Shown here piece by piece: positions 11,701 to 25,800 of a DNA stretch of 64,000 nucleotides; within the stretch, counting starts at the first letter, position 1; every line of letters begins with the position of its first letter. Source of the stretch: Haliotis asinina (Eukaryota > Mollusca > Gastropoda > Lepetellida > Haliotidae). The stretch is from contig NC_090285.1 in NCBI RefSeq assembly GCF_037392515.1, positions 6,943,501 to 7,007,500 of the forward strand. The letters are read 5' to 3'. The notes under the pieces are model-generated. The model saw nothing but the letters and a program-made list of their open reading frames with translations. It was not told where the DNA came from and searched no databases. The position numbers and the translations under genes were made by a program.

Positions 11701-12975
11701 GGGTGATCATCTGCTGGGTGAAAGGGTTACATTATGTTATGTGAGAGTACCTGTTGGGCATACATACTACAGTCAGTAATGAGAGCATCCTCGCATACAG
11801 ACTACAGCTTGTAGTGACAGGTAGTCACAGAAACAACAGGTGTAACAACTTAAGGGTGGTGCAATACAATACAAAACCATATTAAAACATAACTGGCTCA
11901 TACGATCAATTCGTGACGGTACTTGATAAGCCAACCTTGGGGTGACAGCTACACATAAAATACATGTAACAGCCAAGTTCTGTTTATACTGCAAACAACA
12001 GGAGTAGAACAGTGCATGTATTGGTACAACACACTCTACGATCTCTCTAGTGCAATAGGGAGTCACAATTAACATGACTTACATTTGCAAAGCACTAATA
12101 ATTGGCAGTATTTACAAAGCTGAACATGTCCATATAGCAATTTAAATAATTGCAGGTCTGTACTGTTACATCCCAGCCAGGCTGGAGGGCACCTTCACAT
12201 ACTGTTGTATCTGTTCCACATACTACAGTTTGGTCCATTCATTAATTCTGGCTACATTCACATCACAATGTCAACATGTAACAAAACACTGCACTATTCA
12301 TCAAACATAAACACCCCCTACAGTTGTTACACCTGAACAGTGTGTGATGTCTCACCATTGTATGGATTGTAAACTTCAAACAAAAATCTAAATAAAATTG
12401 AAAAATTAACAAGTCCAGAAATATAGCTAACTCCTTTCAGGTTGCTCAGGTAACAACTAACAATAATGACAAACTGTCAACATTAAACCTGAAACAGTAT
12501 ACTTTTTACAAAAAGCAAATCCAAACTAAGGACATGGATATTTAATGTCATGCTTAACTGTTACATCATTTTGGACTAGACCATATTCGAATTCAACTAG
12601 CTGCTCGATAGATCAGTAGGTTCTACCCTAAATGGATACTGTGTTTGAACCGGGATAAGGAAATACTGAATGCTAATATAATGAATTCTTGACACAAGCT
12701 CACCATCTACTCATCGAGCTTGATCGGGGAAGCTCAGTTGTATTATAGTTACAATTAAAAAGTCGACAAGACAGTTTTACCATCAGCTGGCTATTTCATT
12801 GGTAACTTCTTCATTATTCCAGAAAATATAAATAATCTGATCCCTGTCTTCATAGAGGCAATGCCGTCCTTTCTCAGAGAGGAAGCCAGGGTATAGGTGA
12901 TTCTGTGATGTAGGTGGACTCAGTGTTGCCTCTACCTGAAACAGAGACATGTCTTGGTTACTCTCTAGTCACAGG
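8760..12975. other. Spacer, no gene seen
   Basis: AT-rich DNA lacking coding signals. Part of it may be a long 3' UTR of the minus-strand nuclease gene that ends at 13640. The only structured piece is the 76-bp tandem repeat near 11.2-11.7 kb. Confidence 0.45.
11205..11745. repeat. 76-bp tandem repeat, about 5-6 degenerate copies
   Basis: The unit contains TGTGTGATATCATCTGCTGA, TTAATAGTTTGTACTTGGAG and CTGGGGGTACA. Adjacent best copies are 76 bases apart; some units carry short deletions. Confidence 0.8.
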
Positions 12976-12979
12976 AGTG

Positions 12980-13216
12980 AGATTGAGTGAGAATAGTTTA
13001 ATGCCGCACTACACAGCAATATTCCAGATATATGGCAAAGGTCTGTAAATAATCGAGCATGGAACAGACGATCAAGTGATCAACAACCAACATGATTAAC
13101 AACCTATCTGAGGACTGATAATGTGTAAACCAAGTCAGCTAGTCTGACCACCTGACCTCATTAGTCGCCTCTATGACAAACATGGGTTACTTAAGATCAA
13201 TTCCAAGCCGGACCAA
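12980..13216 (-). repeat. SINE family 1, near full length
   Basis: Begins with the reversed tail (GATTGAGTGAG), then GCCGCAC, AGCAATATTCCAG, CTGTAAATAATCGAGCATGG, GTCAGCTAGTCTGACCACCT and TTAGTCGCCTC. It lies just downstream of the nuclease gene. Confidence 0.8.
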
Positions 13217-13639
13217 AGTCTGTCAGGCTAGGATCATTCTACTCAATAACAATCATGGCTTAGTTAAATTGAAAATCTGAAATAATATTTAGTGTATGAG
13301 ATTATGTCCTGTTGCACATGTAACTTCTGCTCGGACTAGAAATTACCCCGACATATGCATACAGGTGTTTTCTCACCTTAATACAGAGTGCCAGACAGGG
13401 TAACAACAAGTAGCATCTCTTAACTCCTTTTCCTGATGCTAAACAATAGTTAATTCAGTGGCTTCATAGTCAGCTTCATTCTCCTATCAGATTTTTAAAT
13501 CCCAGATTTAGTTTCTCTTTCGAGTAATGGCTGCTGAGGACTATTTGTATTCAGTAAGTGGCGTCTGCAAAAGGTAAGTAGTACCAAGGTTACTCTGAAA
13601 CAAACAAGTCTGAGATTATGCCACAACAGGTAGTGTTAC

Positions 13640-13840
13640 CTACTTAAAATAGAGGGTTGACTTGAGTGAGAGATGGTCTGATGGTATGTCCTCATTGGGT
13701 ATTCCACCTGTCTCCTCCAAAACTGCACTATCCACAACCCTGAGGATGTCGGCCACACCCAGTCCCTCGCTGCCATAGAAAATATAGTCAACTCCCTCCA
13801 GCATGTTGCTTGTGTATGTTGTAAACTCTGGCTCCCCACC
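13640..13840 (-). CDS. Nuclease gene exon 9 (EEP C-terminus)
   Basis: Acceptor TTTCAG|GGTGGG. Codes GGEPEFTTYTSN, EGVDYIFYGSEGL and the closing IPSDHLSLKSTLYFK-stop, holding the final Asp and His motifs. The stop follows the last strand as usual for the family. Confidence 0.85.
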   Translation of the reverse strand, partial: GGEPEFTTYTSNMLEGVDYIFYGSEGLGVADILRVVDSAVLEETGGIPNEDIPSDHLSLKSTLYFK

Positions 13841-16800
13841 CTGAAACATGCCAGCCTTGGCATTAAACATGGACACTCAACAATATTCAAGCAAAATGAT
13901 GGCTGCATGTAATACCTGCATCTTGATGAACCAACATGTGATTTTGTCACCACTTCTGAAAAGTACAGTTCACACAGGAAACCAGTGACGCCTTTATTAA
14001 TACATGTACTCCAGCAACATCATGGTAAGGGGGCACCAGAAATGGGCTTTACACACTGTACCCATGTGGGAAATCAATCCTGGGTCTTTGATGTGTTGAG
14101 AGAACGCTTTAACCACTAGGTTCAAAGTATGGCAGTTATGGTGCCTTTTCAGACAGATAAACAGGCCATCACCAGTATCATGTTCCTTGTAGCTGCATTC
14201 TAAAAAAAATCACTCAATAAAGAGTCTTCTCTTATAGACTTGAGTGAAATTTTGTCAAGACCAACAGGACAACACTTCCATATAGAACTTTTAGTACTGT
14301 ACCTGACATGTGTTGTATGCACTGGTCAGATTGGAGGAGGTGTGCTGGAAGGCCCCCCACAAGTGATTGATCAAAGCCTTCTGAAAACACAAAAAGGTAT
14401 CTTTCTATAAGTGGGCTCATATAATCTTCAAATAAGGGTTCATATAAGTTACAACACTACAAAACATAAGTCTCAATATCATTACTCGCAAAGCAATAAT
14501 CAACTAGGAGTGAGTGAGCATAGTTTTATGCAATACTCAGCATTTTCCCAGCTCTATGGGAGCAGTTTGTAAGTAATTGACTGGACCCAACAATCCAGTG
14601 ATCAACAGCATGAGCACTGATCTGCTTATTTGGGAACCAATGACATGCGAACCAAGCCAGTGGGTCTGATCACCCAATCTTGTTAGTCGCCTCTTACGAC
14701 AAGTGTGGGTTGCTGAAAAAATTCACTGGTCAACAACTAGGAGGACAAAAACAATGCACTTCCATCTGGCAAATATCCCTCGTATTGTCATAATGAAAGT
14801 CCCGTGTTAACTGGTAAAAATGGCCATGCAAATGTTAGGAGTCAGCGGCACACAAGTTACTTCTAGATAGCCTGTAAATAATCCAGTTTGGACCAGACAA
14901 TCCTGTGATTAACACTTATACTCACAGATCCACTTTCCAGCTTCAGGTTCTCTACAGCCTGTAAGGAGGCGATGTTGGAGTCGGAGAGATATCCATCTCG
15001 GGCCAACTGGTAGCCCACACTTGTGGCTGGTGAGTTGAAGTCACCACACAGTATGTGGGGGCTGCTATCACTACCTGCCTGACTCACCAGCTCCTTTACA
15101 GCTGAAGCTATCTGTAACATATTAGCATCTGCTTGAACATCATGAAGCACACAACTGCATACACAGGAAGAATGTGTAAGACTGCAACGATTCAACCACA
15201 TGTCATTTCAATGTGATTTTCAATACTGGACCCTCAGTTCAAACATTTTTGATTCCTCCCTCTTCATATAGGTCAAACATCTTATCTTATTTAACCCTCA
15301 GAGTTAATTTTTTCAGCATGAAGTCCATCTTAACTTGGCATAATCTACTTACAACAATTCTCATTGGATAATAATCAACCAAATATGTTTTGCCTTTTAT
15401 CAGCACTCGAAACTGCTCGAGTCTGAGTCAAGTTTACATTCTGGCTGTGTTGAAACAATTTAAATAGGTATTCAAATATCAAATCAAAATAATGGTAATC
15501 TTTACAAAGAAATTGAAACAAAGGTGTCAGATTTAATTTTCGATAAATCAAACTGAATCGTTGCAGTCCTATTGTGAATGCTACATATTCCAGTTAAATG
15601 AAAGTGTTTCAACTTAAAAGTGAATGGATGCAACACATTTAACACTGTGATGGAAATATGGTGACACATGCTTATGGTGCTAACACATAAAGAAACATAA
15701 CCCAGGACTTGATGCCATCAGCAAAAGTCCAGGAGAGGTCCAAGGGGCCCAACTTTCCGCCAAGTGAATTTCAATACTTTAGATTATTGTTCCACCCATA
15801 GGTCTATCGTGAGTGTAGCAAAGAAATATTTATAATCATTTCAAGACATGTTGCTTTTGAACTTCATTGTACAGTATACCAGAATGACTGTAGCAAATCT
15901 ATACTCAACATCACAACAAAATTGAGCTATATGGAAGTATATAGAGGTATTAAAAAAATTACTAAACAACAAAAACCTGAATACTCTGGACATCTGGACT
16001 GCTTAAGTTATCCCAAACAACATGAATATTTCCAACAGTGACGACTTTGTTCGTCTGTTTACATCGGAGCCGACTAATGTGGACGACATCGGCTCGGTCC
16101 AAATATTCCTCCACAGCTTGTTGCACCTCCTTGTTCAGACTCTCATTGATGTTCTGGAATGAAATGTTACACCAGATAACGGCATAGTGAAAAAATATGC
16201 AAAAACATGTCAAATCAATCCGTTAGACTTAAAATACCCAACATATATACATCTAAACCTTATGCAGATAAATTCAGTGTCATTATACATTTTGTTTGAT
16301 TCCTGTGGTGCTGCGATATTCCACTTGCGACATGTGGTTTGGAAATAATTGTTTCTGAAACATTCAATTCCATGACTGATATTTTCAGCAGCATCCCATT
16401 CCATTAGGCAATCAGCAAGTCACTACCATCTCATTCTCATCTTTAAAGACTAACGGGATTGGGTGGTCGGGCTTGCTGACTTGGTTGACACATGTCATCG
16501 GTTCCCAATTGCGCAGATCGATGCTCATGTCGTTGGTCACTGGATTGTCTGGTCCAGACTCGATTATTCACAGACCGCTTCCATATAGCTGGAATATTGC
16601 TGAGTGCGGCGTAAAACTAAACTCACCCACTCACTCATTTAAAGAACGAATAAACTCAATTTTTTGGCACTCTTTTTACCACTGCATATGAAAGACTTCT
16701 GGTTAGTCATAAACGGAACACCATTCTTTTTTTTAAAAAAAGCTTGTGGTTAATTAATACCAAGCGCTTAAAAGTTACTTAAAAGCCGTCTGTTTCTCTC

Positions 16801-19800
16801 TTGCCCGCAAACAAAACCGCAGACAGGCTACGTAACTCTGTCGCCAGAGACCTGTAGTGACGTCATAGAAGGAACAATCTTCAGTTAGTTGTATAAAAAA
16901 TGTGTAGGAAGCTGAACATTTTGCTGATTTTGTCTATGTCACCAAACACATGCCAAATTGTTGCATTGCCATCAATTGCTCCTTGGGGTCGGGTGTTACT
17001 ATGCACAGATTTCCACTGGACCCCGTAGTTTATGCTTAAATTGGTTGCTTGTGTGTTCGAAGCGAGCATTGTGGAAGCCTATGGCATATACTAAATTGGA
17101 TGGTTCGCGCCCCCCCCTCCACGCTTCCTGGATAGAGAATGGAGTTCAAGTTTCATCGAGTTTATAAAACCAAGACTGCTTACTACACATTGCTGACCAA
17201 AAGGATTTTGCATGAATTTAACGCTTTCTTCCTCGGAAGTGAGGTTGTGGTCGAAGTAACAAAACTATCGTAACATTACATCGACCCCCGCCTCGCCTCC
17301 AAGAGTGAAATTATTTTGTTATAAGTAATGTCATGTAAAATCCTAGTCCATCAATAAAATACATATTTTACTACAAGTGAAAAGTAATTTTGATTTTGTA
17401 AGATGGTGAAAACAAACTTAAATAGCATTCATCCTCAGACAGGGCACCGCCATTTTTGAAAATCGTGAAGTCACAGACTAAAAAGTCCACTGGAATTAAT
17501 GAGATTGTGGTTTGTTTTCATCAAATTAGAAAATCAAAACTCTCTACTAGTAGTTAAATATGTACTTGAATCATGACCAAAAGGAGTTTAGATGACACAA
17601 CCTGTAACATAACATAAGCGAGGTCGGGGTTGAAATGAAGTGAACAGTTTTAAATTTGAATGAAAGGGTTTCATTTATAATGATGACAATGAGTGATTTA
17701 TGCATTTGCACCCCTAGAGTATATGTGATCTTTAAGTCCACTACTCGAAGCATGCATTGCTGGGAGGCAATTCTAACCCACAGTTCCAGTTTCGGGCATA
17801 TCATCACCATGACTTATTACCTTCTTGGACAGCTCTGCCAGGGAGACTCCTTTACTTGACTCTATACTGAAGCGGCTTGTCTTGACAAAAGTTGCCTCCC
17901 CTTCATCGAATGACTCCTTTGTTCGCTTCATAAAACTGCCCTCATAACCACTCCTGGAACACACAAAGTTACTGTGCCAGATGATCATGTACAACACTGA
18001 AAACAAAGATAAAACAAAACTGCCCTCATAACCACTGACAACAAAGATAAGACAAAACTGTGCCAAGGGACCCGGATGACCCTGCTGTTGTAGGAAGCTC
18101 TGGTGATTAATTTCTACAAGACAAGTTCAAAAAGCATCTACGCAACTTTGAGATGCATACCTTTCGACTTTGAGTCCCAGTGAAACACATATATAAGCTT
18201 AATCAATTCCACAAAATCTAAGTTCATAATATGTCTCTGAACACACAAAAAACTATAAAACACAAAAACAAAATATGAGATGCACAGCATCTCTGCGAAA
18301 GACGTACTTAAGCTAAATGAGTTTCATGCGGTGGTTTTTGAGAAGTGGATAAAGTACACCCCATATTGTATGGGAGAAACAGGATGAGGAGAACCAAATT
18401 CAGCTAAGTTCAAACATCTGTAGAAGTGACATACTTAAGCAACTGGATGAACAAGGTATGAAATGCCCACCTTTAGGGTCTCAATGAAACATACATAGAA
18501 TTCTGGTGAGCAGTTTTTGTGGAGAAGTGGATGGACTTCATCCCCTATAACACTTATATTCACAGATAAATACCACTAAATTTATGTTCACTGGCATATA
18601 AATTGGAAAAAATAAAATAAAATACAAAATCAAAACATGAGATGCAAACCCTCATAGTCCCTATGAAGTACATGTATAATCTAAATGAATTCCATAAAGT
18701 AGTTTTTGACACAATATTCAGATAGAAATTCAACATAATTTATGAAAGTTCAAACAGCATTAAAATTTAAAAGAAAATCCTATAAAATACAAAATCAAAA
18801 TATGAGAAACACACCTTTACAGTCCTTATAAAGCACATGTGTCTTATAACTGAATTCCATACAATAGTTTTTGAGAAGTGGATAACATACACATATCCTT
18901 CGTCCCCTACCACACCATCATCATAGAGAAATTCAGCAAAATGTGAGAAGAAAAAAGTTCAAATGTCTCTTAACTTATAAAAATGCAATAAAATACAAAA
19001 ATAAAAAGTGAGATGCACACCATTAGAGTCCCAAGAAAGCCCATGTATGAGTTCATTGTATTTCACAGAGTTGTTTTTGTGGGGAAGTGGATAGAGTACA
19101 TTCCCGGTTTTGTATGGACGGACATGGAGGGTAACCTTATACGCCCTCTGCCATATATGGTGGGAGCATAAAAAGTGATACACACAGATTTAATAACACT
19201 GATGATACACAAAGTAATTGGGCTAGATAGTAGGGCTACAATGACTCGATCAATTCATCAAATATCAAATGTGACATTTTAGTCTTGATTTTTTATAACC
19301 ATTATCACTAATTTGATTTGATATTTGAATACCTATTTAGATTATTTAAACTAAGCGAGGGTGTAATTTTTGACACCAACACAAGGCGTTGCGAGTGCTG
19401 AAATAAGGCAAAACATAACTGGTTGAAGTTGGGCTAACTATCCAATGAGAATCATTGTTTGTAGACATCGCCAAGTTGACGATGGATTTTCCTACTAAGA
19501 CAGGGCAAGTGTGAGAGGTAAATGAAATCTGATGTTTTTACTTTTATGACAAATTGAATCCAAATTGATCAGATCAAGGGTTCAATATGGAACTGCATCC
19601 AACTGAGGTTTAGGTGAATCTTTGCAGCCCTACTAGACAGACATCTAGATATATGACATTCAGCAAGACAGGTTCATCTAGATTTTGTTTGTTTTTGTTA
19701 CAACAGTACCCATTGATGCTCCTGCCGAATCCTGAGAATCTGTACTTTGCTGAGAAAAGTAACAAGCTAAGACAGGAACAAATATACATCTGCACTTCAT

Positions 19801-22800
19801 TACAAGTGACAATGATAACAGTGTTGGAAACAGTTTCTTATTTAATAAGTACTATAACCGCGACTTACTGACGAAGAGCTGGCAGTAAAATAGTGTCGTA
19901 GTACTGTGGGTTGACTTCCTGTAAACACATGATGTCCGCATCCAAGAAGTTTAGTTCTCGCAGCAGCAGTGAATGGCGATACTCCTGCACAAGATACTTG
20001 TCTTCGGTGTAGCTGTAGTCGCCGTTGAGCCGATGGCACTCAGCTAGAATGTTGTAGCTTGCAACACTGAACTTGTGGGAACTGGCCACTGAATTTAGGT
20101 CAATATTTGGGTTACATACACAAGTTCGGTGGAAAATGTCTGGACTAGGATCAAAAGTAAGAACAGGCTTCGGAATAACTGGTTCTGATTTGGTCAACTC
20201 CTTAGAATTATCAATGGGCAGAGATGAGACTGGTGTAGAATCTGCTGATGGGCGAGAGTCAGGTTGGGAACCCTTTTGAGATGTGCCATTTGTAATATCA
20301 GACGTCACTGATGTAACTGTTGGGGCAGTAACTTTTGGTTGTTCAGGGGCTGCCGGAACCCCATCCACCTCCATACTCTCTTCTGATCTACTTTCCGAGA
20401 CTTTCTGCCAAAAACAAGAAATCATGTCATGAACAGCAAATGAAATGCCACCGGATGAAGGGCTCAACATATTATTCCAAAGCAAGTCAATATTTTAAAC
20501 ACCCTTATGATCACAGAGCAATCAATCTTTAATGAAGCTTTAGTGAAGCTTGAGAATGAGTAAACGTACTAAAACTTACCATGTCTATTCACTGTTGTGA
20601 CACGTATGCAATACAAATGCAGCCGTATCAAACTGACTCTAAACTAAAAGGTTGACAATTATTATTAATTGTGACTTGAAATCAATAAAGTAATGCCACT
20701 GATGTTAAAGATGGTCATTTTCCCCTGTTGCTATTCAAACCAAAGGGAGGCAACTCTTATGAACACAAAGAGGTTTGTAATCTGACAGCAAAACCCGCTT
20801 TTTCTGGAGCATGTATTGTTTATCACAAAATGAACAAGACATAATATCAGGTATGAGTTTAAGAATTCTTTTGATCTGGGCAAGATGACATGCCATTACC
20901 GCGCCTGACCACATCATCCACTATACTGATATTCTGTACTTGATGAGAAGGCTTTCCTGGAGCTATATAGAGTTAGAAACATCTGTGTGATGTGAAAACA
21001 TTGCGAACCAGGCTTCAAACATTCAGTCTGTCTATCCTAGTTCTTGATCACCAGTGACGTGAGACAATACTTTCACGATTAAAGCTGGTCAACACAAGGA
21101 GCCAGGATATAATGTGAAAATTATACACAGAAGTTTAGCTTTACCATGATGGATAAAATGGGTCCAACAGGTTGTTCCATGATCAAGAAGTGAAGCAAAG
21201 CGTTCTCCATGAAATATTAATAGAAAATTCTACATAAAATATTAGTAGACACTATATGATATACATGTATATGAACGACAATTCAGAAAAATAGTCATGT
21301 TACTTACTTCTTCTGTTTGGTTCGTGTGATTAGGAAGGGCCTCTTTCACCACTGCACTGTCAGTTGGGGGTACATCATCCATGTTGATGATAACATAGCC
21401 AGATGTCAAATCCTCATCTGCTGCCTGAGGCTGCTCTTCTTTTGTCTCCCCTTGAGAAGGTTCTTGATTTGTCTCTTGATTTGTCTCTGCTGAAACAGAT
21501 TCTTCACTTTTCTGAACAGCAGGCTCTTTGCTTATCTCAACTGAAGGCTCCTCACTTGTCTCAGCGGGAACCTCTTCACCCATCTCAACTGATTCCTCTT
21601 TGCTTATCTCAACTGGAGGCTCTCTGCTCATCTCAACTGAAGGCTCTTTGCTCATCTCAACTGACGGCTCTTTAGTCATCTCAACTGACGACTCGTTAGT
21701 TATCTCAACTGAAGCCTCTTTGCTTATTTCAACTGAAGGCTCTTTGCTCATCTCAACTGAAAGATCTTTGCTTGTCTCAACTGAAGGCTCTTTGCTCATC
21801 TCAACTGAAGGCTCTTTGCTTATCTCAATGAGGGGTACTTCCTGCTGTGCTGCAGGTGGATCTCGCCTCCTTTCAACAGGAGGTTCTATGTCCTTTTCTG
21901 CTTGAATAGGTTCCTGACTGGAACTGATTGGAGCTGGTGTTGGTTCTTCTTCTGCACTGGACACATCAGATATTGGTTCAATGATAGGCTGCTGTGATGT
22001 ACGGGACTCACTTTCCTCATTTGCTTTATCATCATCAACTTGTGAGACCTCCATGTCACTAGCTTCAGTACTTTGTGTAACTGGGCTCTCTACACACACA
22101 CGTTTGCTATCGTTTTCTTCAAAGGATTCATCATGCTCTAATTTTCTTTTCTGACCATGAGAAACTGTAATGCTTTGTTTTTCCTGAATTTGTTCAGGGT
22201 CTGCTGGGACTTCTGGGATTGACAAAGTGCCATTGCATGGTGCTGACTCTTTTTTTGCTTGACTTTCTTTCACTTCATCTGTTTCCATTTCCTCAACGCT
22301 TTCAGCTTTCTTCTCATGCTTTTCTTCAACGATATCCACAGGTATTTCAGACTTGTCAGTCTCTGCTGGTTCTGGTTCAGTGTCTGGGAGTGTTGTCCTC
22401 TGCTCGGTAAGTTCAGCTGCTGCTGAAATACCATCTACTTTATCAGTCTCCTTGTCCTCAGAGATGGGAAGCATCTCTTCAGTAGCTTCTCCCTCTTTAA
22501 TGTCAGCTGTTACTTTTTCTTCTGATTCAACATTTTTTTCCTCATTTTCTTCAGGTTTAGTAATTTCTGTTTCATCCTTTGCTTCTGGCTTAACTGTCTC
22601 CTCTTCCATTGGCTCCTCTGGTACTTTATCCTCTGATGTAGACTTAATTTCCTCTGTGACAGTTTCGATTTCTTCTTTTTCTTTTGTTACAGTTTCCTGC
22701 ACAACTTCATCATGGCCAGCTTCCTTGTCAACAGTTTCCTTACAAGTGGCTTCTTCTTCAGCAGCTTTAACAGGTGATTTCCTTTCTACTTCATCATCTG

Positions 22801-25800
22801 TCAGTTTTGTCAACTGAACCACAGCTTGTTTGTCAGTTTGATCCATTGGCATCTCAGTGTCATTATCTGGAATGCCACTCTTCCTCCCACTCTGTCGTCT
22901 TTTTGTAGGACTAGTCTGATTAGTTTCTGGTTTTGCTTGCTTTCTTCCACTACGTCTCCCTGGAGGAGTCATCTCTGTGTCATGAGCTGGAACTGGATCT
23001 TCAACCCTGCCTGATGACCTCCTCCTGCTGCTGCCTCTAGTACTCCCATTAGCCTGCGACTTGCCCTTGCCTTCTTCCACTGCTGGTTCAACAACATCTT
23101 CAGCAGCAGGCTTGGGAGTTCGACTCCTACTGGATGATCTACTTGATCCTACTGACTCACTGACTGGACTTTCAGCAGGCTTGCCCCTGCTTCGGCTCCT
23201 TCTGCCAGTGTCAACATCAGTTTCTGGAGATTTTGTTTCCACAGCTTTACCTCTGGTTCTGCTTCTGCTCTTTGGTTGGTTTGTCTCTTCAACTTCCTCA
23301 GGGGGGTTGTCGACCTGTCTAGCACTTTTCCTGCTCCTGCTATTTGTTGGAGTAGACTCTTCAGCCTTTTCATTATTGCTGGACCTGCTTCTACTGCCTC
23401 GACCAGTTTCTGCTGTTTTTTCTTCTGGTGGCTTTGCTGGTGTTTTCACTCTGCTTCGGCTGCCTCTTCCTGATTCCACAACAGGTTTGTCATTATTGCT
23501 TTCTTCTGCCTTTGCTTTAGCACGACTTCGACTACTCGTATTATTAGCTGCTTCTTTTTGTGTGTCAGCTTCTGGTTCAACAGGTTTTCCCCGACTTCGA
23601 CTTCGACCACTGGCTCGTGCAGGTTCAGCGGCAACCTCTTCTGTTTCTTCCTCAACCTTAGCTTTGGATCGGCTACGACTGCGACTCTTCTCTACAACAT
23701 TATCATCTCCTTCACCTGCAAAATATATATTGAAGGATGGTGTATGACTGACCTAATTTCCAGTTAAAAATCATGAACAGCAGATTCAAACAAGCCAGTA
23801 TCAATGAAACATTTAACAAAACTCTCTGACATGTTTCATTTAAGTGAAGAATAAGTAATCAAAACAGAGTGTGTTAATAAAATATGTCACAAGATGAACC
23901 GGTCCAACATTTGATTGAAAACAAAACCATTGAGATAAACATTCTTACAGTTCCACTGTAGGAATATCAAACTTGGACTGTAAGAAAAGATTGCCATTAT
24001 AGAAGTAACTAACCATTCTAAGTTTGATCTACCACCAGGATTTGCCTCACGGGGCTGTTGGCAGACAAAGTAGTGATTCAAATTTGTACAGTCAGTTGCT
24101 ATAGACACTGGGTTGAACCTTGAACTAAGAACAGGTCAACCTTGAACATTTCTCAAATAATTACAGCTGAGAAAATCTTTCCAAGTTAAGTTTGGGAATT
24201 ATTTGTGTTCTATTTGCCATTGTACTGTCAGTCACGCTCTTACCATGTTTCTGTTGACGTCCTCTTGTTGGCTTTGTCACTACATCTGCTACTTCGGGTT
24301 CTGACCGACTCTCTGCACCCCTACTTCTTGCTGATCGAGACCTGAAATATTACAAGTTTACTCTAAAGCAAGTATAGATGACTGTTCTTATTACTATCTT
24401 CTAAAGTACTTTTTCCAGATGAACTGTTCACTGCCTTCTTTGATGTTTAATGCCACAATCAAACAGCCCAGTCTAAGTAAACTTAGTCTCAGTGTATTTC
24501 GTTACACTCCACCACTGAGTCTAACAAAACCTAGTAGAAGGTCGAGTCAGGTAACGTTTGAGCAACCAATGATCATCCAATCAAATGTGAGACGGTTAAA
24601 TACATTTAACCAATCAGACAACAGCTACTATTTAGGCATTGGAGGGACTGTCAAAATATTCAGGTCACTGACACAGGTCTCTCCACAAACAAAAATCTGC
24701 ATATAACACAGTTATTTAACCTGCTGTATATATGCTTTGGGGTTTCTGTTGACATAGTTACCATTAGCTAACATTTCTGCAAGATAACACCCTTGAATAT
24801 TGCCAAAACACTATTTTCAGCGACTGTTTACTCACTGTTGTCATGGCTGTAACTACGCCCTGTGCATCACCCGGAAGCAAGCGTACGCTAAATTAGTAAA
24901 TAGCATTCAGAATCGTTCGGGTACGAACCCCTTCGAGATAAAAAGTTCAAAAGGTATGTGCGAATGTGTACTTTTGCGATTTAGTAAGCTGTGTTCTGAT
25001 TGGTCAATCTCAAAGGTTGTTAGACTCAGTAGTGGAGTGTAACGAAAAGTACTGAGGATAAGTTTACTTAGACTGTCAAACAGCCCAACTACAAAATATA
25101 GCCTGTAAATATTCAAGCCTGGATTAAACAAAAGGTGATTGATGTCATGAGCAACAAGCTACTCCATGATGCTGTCTATATTTTTCCTTATCCTGACTCA
25201 TGCTTATTATGCTTACAGAATCTCACGGAAACGACAGTGGATCAGGCCACGCTGGATTCTGCTGGCTACCATATATGTATATCCAGTACTTCCCTCCTTT
25301 GGGAATTACAATGGTGGTAGTTTGGTCCTGTTCTTCCAATGTTCATCTGTGAGATGGAGGGGGTGAAGAGGAGACATGTACATGGATTCTCAACCATTAT
25401 AGTCAATAGAGTGTCTTGGTCTCCACAAGTAACATTATAAAAGGGTGGGTGAAACGTGGTGCCTTTGTGGAACAGTTAGTTGTGCGACATGAAGTGGCCC
25501 AAATTGGTGAATGCCACTGACGTCCTCCGTGTCCCATAGGTGGTGTTTGGCAAACACCAAATTTGATTTCCAAAAGCAGCCCTCCATTATAGATGTTAGC
25601 GAGCAGTTTCCATGCAGAGCAAGTGTCGATGCCAAGGCTCTCACTTCATGGGGGTTGAAAGCTTGTGGAGGTTAGAGTCCTGCTGCTTTGTTGGCCTTCT
25701 GTATAACAGCTCTCATCCATGCCCAGATAATGTTGCGGGATACTTCCGTAGGTGTCTCAGTAGATAGTGGGATGAATAGGCTCTTGGACTATTGTCTCCT

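Noticed and set aside
22353-23747. Long plus-strand open frames rich in Ser/Leu (22353-22817, 23061-23747)
   Set aside because: They are mirror frames of the low-complexity minus-strand exon 3, whose phase fits flanking exons; they have no splice logic or family motif.
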